From the NCBI GenBank assembly GCA_027038095.1, contig JALVYA010000187.1, positions 1 to 7,661 of the forward strand: a stretch of 7,661 nt of DNA, read 5' to 3'. The first letter of the stretch is position 1, and each line of letters begins with the position of its first letter. This document shows, piece after piece, positions 5,383 through 7,661 of the stretch. Position numbers and translations under genes: made by a program. The notes under the pieces were generated by a model. The model saw only the letters and a list, made by a program, of their open reading frames with translations, was not told where the DNA came from and did not search any database. This DNA comes from Archaeoglobaceae archaeon. Its GTDB lineage: Archaea > Halobacteriota > Archaeoglobi > Archaeoglobales > Archaeoglobaceae.

Positions 5383-5390
5383 TTTATAAA
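5383..5390 (+). promoter_or_regulatory. TATA box for ppcA
   Basis: TTTATAAA is an excellent archaeal TATA box, centred 27-28 bp before the ATG at 5414. Since no Shine-Dalgarno site precedes the ATG, the transcript probably starts at or next to the start codon (leaderless). Confidence 0.7.
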
Positions 5391-5413
5391 CTCGCAGTTA
5401 ACCAGTTTTTACG

Positions 5414-6877
5414 ATGGTTAACGTAGATCGGAAAATACCGAGAACCATGAGCACCCAGCATCCCGACAACCTGACGATACCCTTTTTCTCCGAATCCCCG
5501 GTGCTGAAGGGCGATGACGAGGTCAGAGAGGCGTACTACGCTTTCTCCCATCTCGGCTGCGATGAACAGATGTGGGACTACGAGGGGAAGGACGTTGACG
5601 TTTACGTCGTGAAAAAGCTTCTGTCGAGGTATCCTCAGTTTTTCTCTGATGCAAGGCTTGGAGAAGACGTGTTTTTGACCTTCAGAATACCGAATCCTTC
5701 CGTCGAGAAAGGTGAAGCAAAGGTAATGCTGGAGGTTCTCGAGAGCATCCCCAGAAGCTACGACTGTGCAAGGATATTTTACGGGGATGAAATAATACCC
5801 GTATTTGAGGTAATACTGCCCATGACCTCGGACTCAGCAGAACTCAACAGAGTTTACTACTACTACACGAACTTCGTTACTGGAAAAGCGAGCAGGAAGT
5901 TTTTCCCCGGAGACATAACAATCAGAGAGTGGATCGGAGACTTCAAACCGGATAGGATCAGCGTCATTCCGCTGTTCGAAGACAGGCTGTACGTTTTGGA
6001 GAGCGACAGAATAACGAGGGAGTTCGTGGAAGATAAACACCTGTCGTACCAGAGGGTGTTTCTCGCAAAATCTGACCTCGCGATGAACTACGGTGGATTT
6101 CCTTCAGACGTTTACCTGAGAAAAGCCCTGTTCAATCTGGCTTCTCTTCAGGAAGAAATGGGAATAAAGATCTATCCAATAATCGGCTTTGGCTCTCCCC
6201 CGTTCAGGGGAAACCTCAGGCCTGAAAACGCCGGAGATATAGCGAAAAAGTGGAAACAGGTTTTCACGTTTACGATTCAGTCTGCATTCAAGTACGACCA
6301 CCCCGAAAGGTCAGTCGTTAAGGGTATAGAGGAAATAAATTCGGTAAAGCCCAGGCTCAAAGCAGAGGACGTTGAGGAAGATATGCTTGAATTAGCAGAT
6401 AAGATTGCAGAAAACTACAGAAAACACGTTCTGCTCGTTGCCGATATAGTGAATGCCCTGTCGATTCACGTACCGAGGAGGAGGGCGAGAAAGCTCCACG
6501 TGGGTCTGTTTGGCTATCCGAGAAGTGTGAACAGCGTTCAGCTACCGAGAGCAATACCTTTCTGCTGTTCTCTTTACTCCATTGGCCTGCCTCCGGAGAT
6601 TATTGGCCTCGGAGGGCTTGGTGACAGGGAGCTTGGAGTTGTTGCGGAAAGGTACAGGGAAGAGCTGAACTTTGCCCTGAAGTTTTTCAGCAAAAAAGTG
6701 TGCAGAAAGCTAAAACTCGAAAAAGTTTACGACTACAGGAGACTGGAGGAATTCGGTTTCGAAGCAGGAGACTTTGAGCTTGCAGAGGAGGTTTACGAAG
6801 CACTCAAAAGCAACAGGATTTCAACTCTCAACGAAAAAATTCTTCAGGCTGCAAGAGAGAGGGGTTTTCTTGGCTGA
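5414..6877 (+). CDS. ppcA: Phosphoenolpyruvate carboxylase, archaeal type
   Basis: It carboxylates PEP with bicarbonate to give oxaloacetate and phosphate, feeding the partial citric acid pathway and amino-acid synthesis in the cytosol. At 487 residues it has the length of the short archaeal-type enzyme (PpcA), about half that of bacterial and plant PEPC. The N-terminal RKIPRTMSTQHPDN (6-19) is the hallmark of the family. Other conserved stretches are DEQMWDYEGKDVD (50-62), GFGSPPFRGNL (258-268), QSAFKYD (289-295) and RAIPFCCSLYSIGLPPEIIG (379-398). The ATG at 5414 is chosen because the family motif starts just after it and a TATA box lies at the leaderless distance; Met12 would cut into the motif. 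It is transcribed alone, with a perfect inverted repeat just upstream of the promoter. It converges on the hydantoinase-family gene with only 7 bp between stop codons. No missing conserved segment was noticed. Confidence 0.97.
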   Translation: MVNVDRKIPRTMSTQHPDNLTIPFFSESPVLKGDDEVREAYYAFSHLGCDEQMWDYEGKDVDVYVVKKLLSRYPQFFSDARLGEDVFLTFRIPNPSVEKGEAKVMLEVLESIPRSYDCARIFYGDEIIPVFEVILPMTSDSAELNRVYYYYTNFVTGKASRKFFPGDITIREWIGDFKPDRISVIPLFEDRLYVLESDRITREFVEDKHLSYQRVFLAKSDLAMNYGGFPSDVYLRKALFNLASLQEEMGIKIYPIIGFGSPPFRGNLRPENAGDIAKKWKQVFTFTIQSAFKYDHPERSVVKGIEEINSVKPRLKAEDVEEDMLELADKIAENYRKHVLLVADIVNALSIHVPRRRARKLHVGLFGYPRSVNSVQLPRAIPFCCSLYSIGLPPEIIGLGGLGDRELGVVAERYREELNFALKFFSKKVCRKLKLEKVYDYRRLEEFGFEAGDFELAEEVYEALKSNRISTLNEKILQAARERGFLG

Positions 6878-6884
6878 TGCCCTG

Positions 6885-7661
6885 TTATTTAAATTCAGAG
6901 CTGATTCCCGGCTCAATCTGCACGACGATGTCGGCAATTCTTCCCTTCTCAACCCCACCTCTGATGACGTTGTAGGAGTTGAAGTAAACGAGCTTGACAT
7001 CTTTAACGTCCTCCTCCATCGCCCCCTGAGAGAGTGCCATGTCGATAACTCTCTCTTTTGCGAGTTCAATCAGGTAATCGTCATCATCTCTGTCCCCGTA
7101 TTCTTCAATCACTCCGTTGAATACAGCTCTCCTCTTTGCAGTGTCAAACCTCGCGTAGAGAGTTAAGCTTATTCTGGAAACAGCAACTCCAACTGCGTTA
7201 ACAGCTTCGCTGTGTTCGGGCACTATGCACTCTTTTCCGCACAGCTCCTCTATGTACGGGGCTAGGTATCTGGCGAGGTACCCTGTCACAACTACCTTGT
7301 CCACCTTTTTCTCGTGACTTATGGCGTTCACGACCATTGCCGTGTAATCCTGAATTGCCTTTTCAGCTATTCCCTTTGACCGGCACAGTTCTCTGGATTT
7401 ACTGAAATCACCTATCTCACATCCACAGCAGTTAAGGGAGTCTGTGAGTGTGAAGTTCTCGCCTCCAAACGCTGCTGAAACCCCCCTCCTTTCCGGCTTT
7501 ATGAAACTCTCTACCACTGAATCTCCTCCAAACGGAATTGAGAATGAATCAACACACCTTATCAGCGTTTTCATGCCAGCAATACTCAAGTTCTCCACGA
7601 TAACAGGTTTTCCGTCTCTGACAACCACGAAATCCGTAGTGGTACCGCCTATGTCGACGAC
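6885..7661 (-). CDS. Hydantoinase/oxoprolinase family protein, C-terminal 258 residues (runs off right edge)
   Basis: The frame is open to the window edge, so only the C-terminal part is present and the start is outside; a GTG at 7628 is internal. The fragment begins VVDIGGTTTDFVVVRDGKP, the phosphate-binding motif of the actin-like ATPase fold that occurs in the middle of HyuA-type proteins, which implies roughly 280 residues are missing upstream. It continues with SFSIPFGGDSVVE (39-51 of the fragment), matching the family's LSIGLGGGS segment, then KVVVTGYLARYLAP (122-135) and AVNAVGVAV (153-161), which suit the adenosine-binding side of the fold. Known family members hydrolyse ATP to open 5-oxoproline or hydantoin rings, often with a HyuB partner; archaeal members are mostly uncharacterised. 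The cysteine cluster NCCGC (77-81) with Cys93 is unusual. The substrate cannot be decided, and the partner gene, if any, lies outside the window. Confidence 0.85.
   Translation of the reverse strand, partial: VVDIGGTTTDFVVVRDGKPVIVENLSIAGMKTLIRCVDSFSIPFGGDSVVESFIKPERRGVSAAFGGENFTLTDSLNCCGCEIGDFSKSRELCRSKGIAEKAIQDYTAMVVNAISHEKKVDKVVVTGYLARYLAPYIEELCGKECIVPEHSEAVNAVGVAVSRISLTLYARFDTAKRRAVFNGVIEEYGDRDDDDYLIELAKERVIDMALSQGAMEEDVKDVKLVYFNSYNVIRGGVEKGRIADIVVQIEPGISSEFK

Overview
The window looks like ordinary chromosomal DNA from a hyperthermophilic euryarchaeon, most likely a member of the Archaeoglobales. The grounds are a group II chaperonin (thermosome) subunit, an archaeal-type PEP carboxylase, a two-domain Sua5, a PAC2-family protein, a DUF473 protein, TATA-box promoters and frequent AGG/AGA arginine codons. 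The species cannot be named from sequence reading alone. No mobile element, CRISPR array, rRNA or tRNA was seen.

Layout from left to right: (1) the 5' end of an uncharacterised minus-strand gene runs off the left edge (1-196). (2) A 382-bp divergent intergenic region carries the promoters for that gene and for the thermosome. (3) The thermosome subunit (579-2210, +) has a strong Shine-Dalgarno site and a leader of about 50 nt. (4) A 233-bp spacer holds a T-rich terminator and two dyads. (5) A two-gene plus-strand operon follows: a PAC2/proteasome-assembly-chaperone-like protein (2444-3172) and a DUF473 protein (3183-3587), whose ribosome binding site overlaps the upstream stop codon. (6) A convergent minus-strand sua5 (3618-4676) makes threonylcarbamoyl-AMP for tRNA t6A. 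(7) Divergent from it is a membrane methyltransferase of the isoprenylcysteine carboxyl methyltransferase type (4782-5336, +). (8) ppcA, archaeal PEP carboxylase (5414-6877, +), follows. (9) The C-terminal half of a hydantoinase/oxoprolinase-family protein (6885-7661, -) runs off the right edge.

The genes do not form one pathway. The thermosome and the PAC2-like protein both belong to protein folding and turnover but lie in separate transcription units. Sua5 serves tRNA modification and PpcA replenishes oxaloacetate. Several genes (the left-edge gene, the methyltransferase, ppcA, and less clearly sua5 and the PAC2 gene) have a TATA-like box about 21-28 bp before the start codon and no Shine-Dalgarno site, which suggests leaderless mRNAs. 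The thermosome and the second operon gene have clear Shine-Dalgarno sites.

I did not find a convincing new multi-gene system. The points most worth a second look are the M-F-G C-terminus of the PAC2 protein, which resembles a proteasome-docking HbYX tail, the altered interdomain linker motif in Sua5, the coupling of DUF473 to PAC2, and several dyad elements in the intergenic regions.
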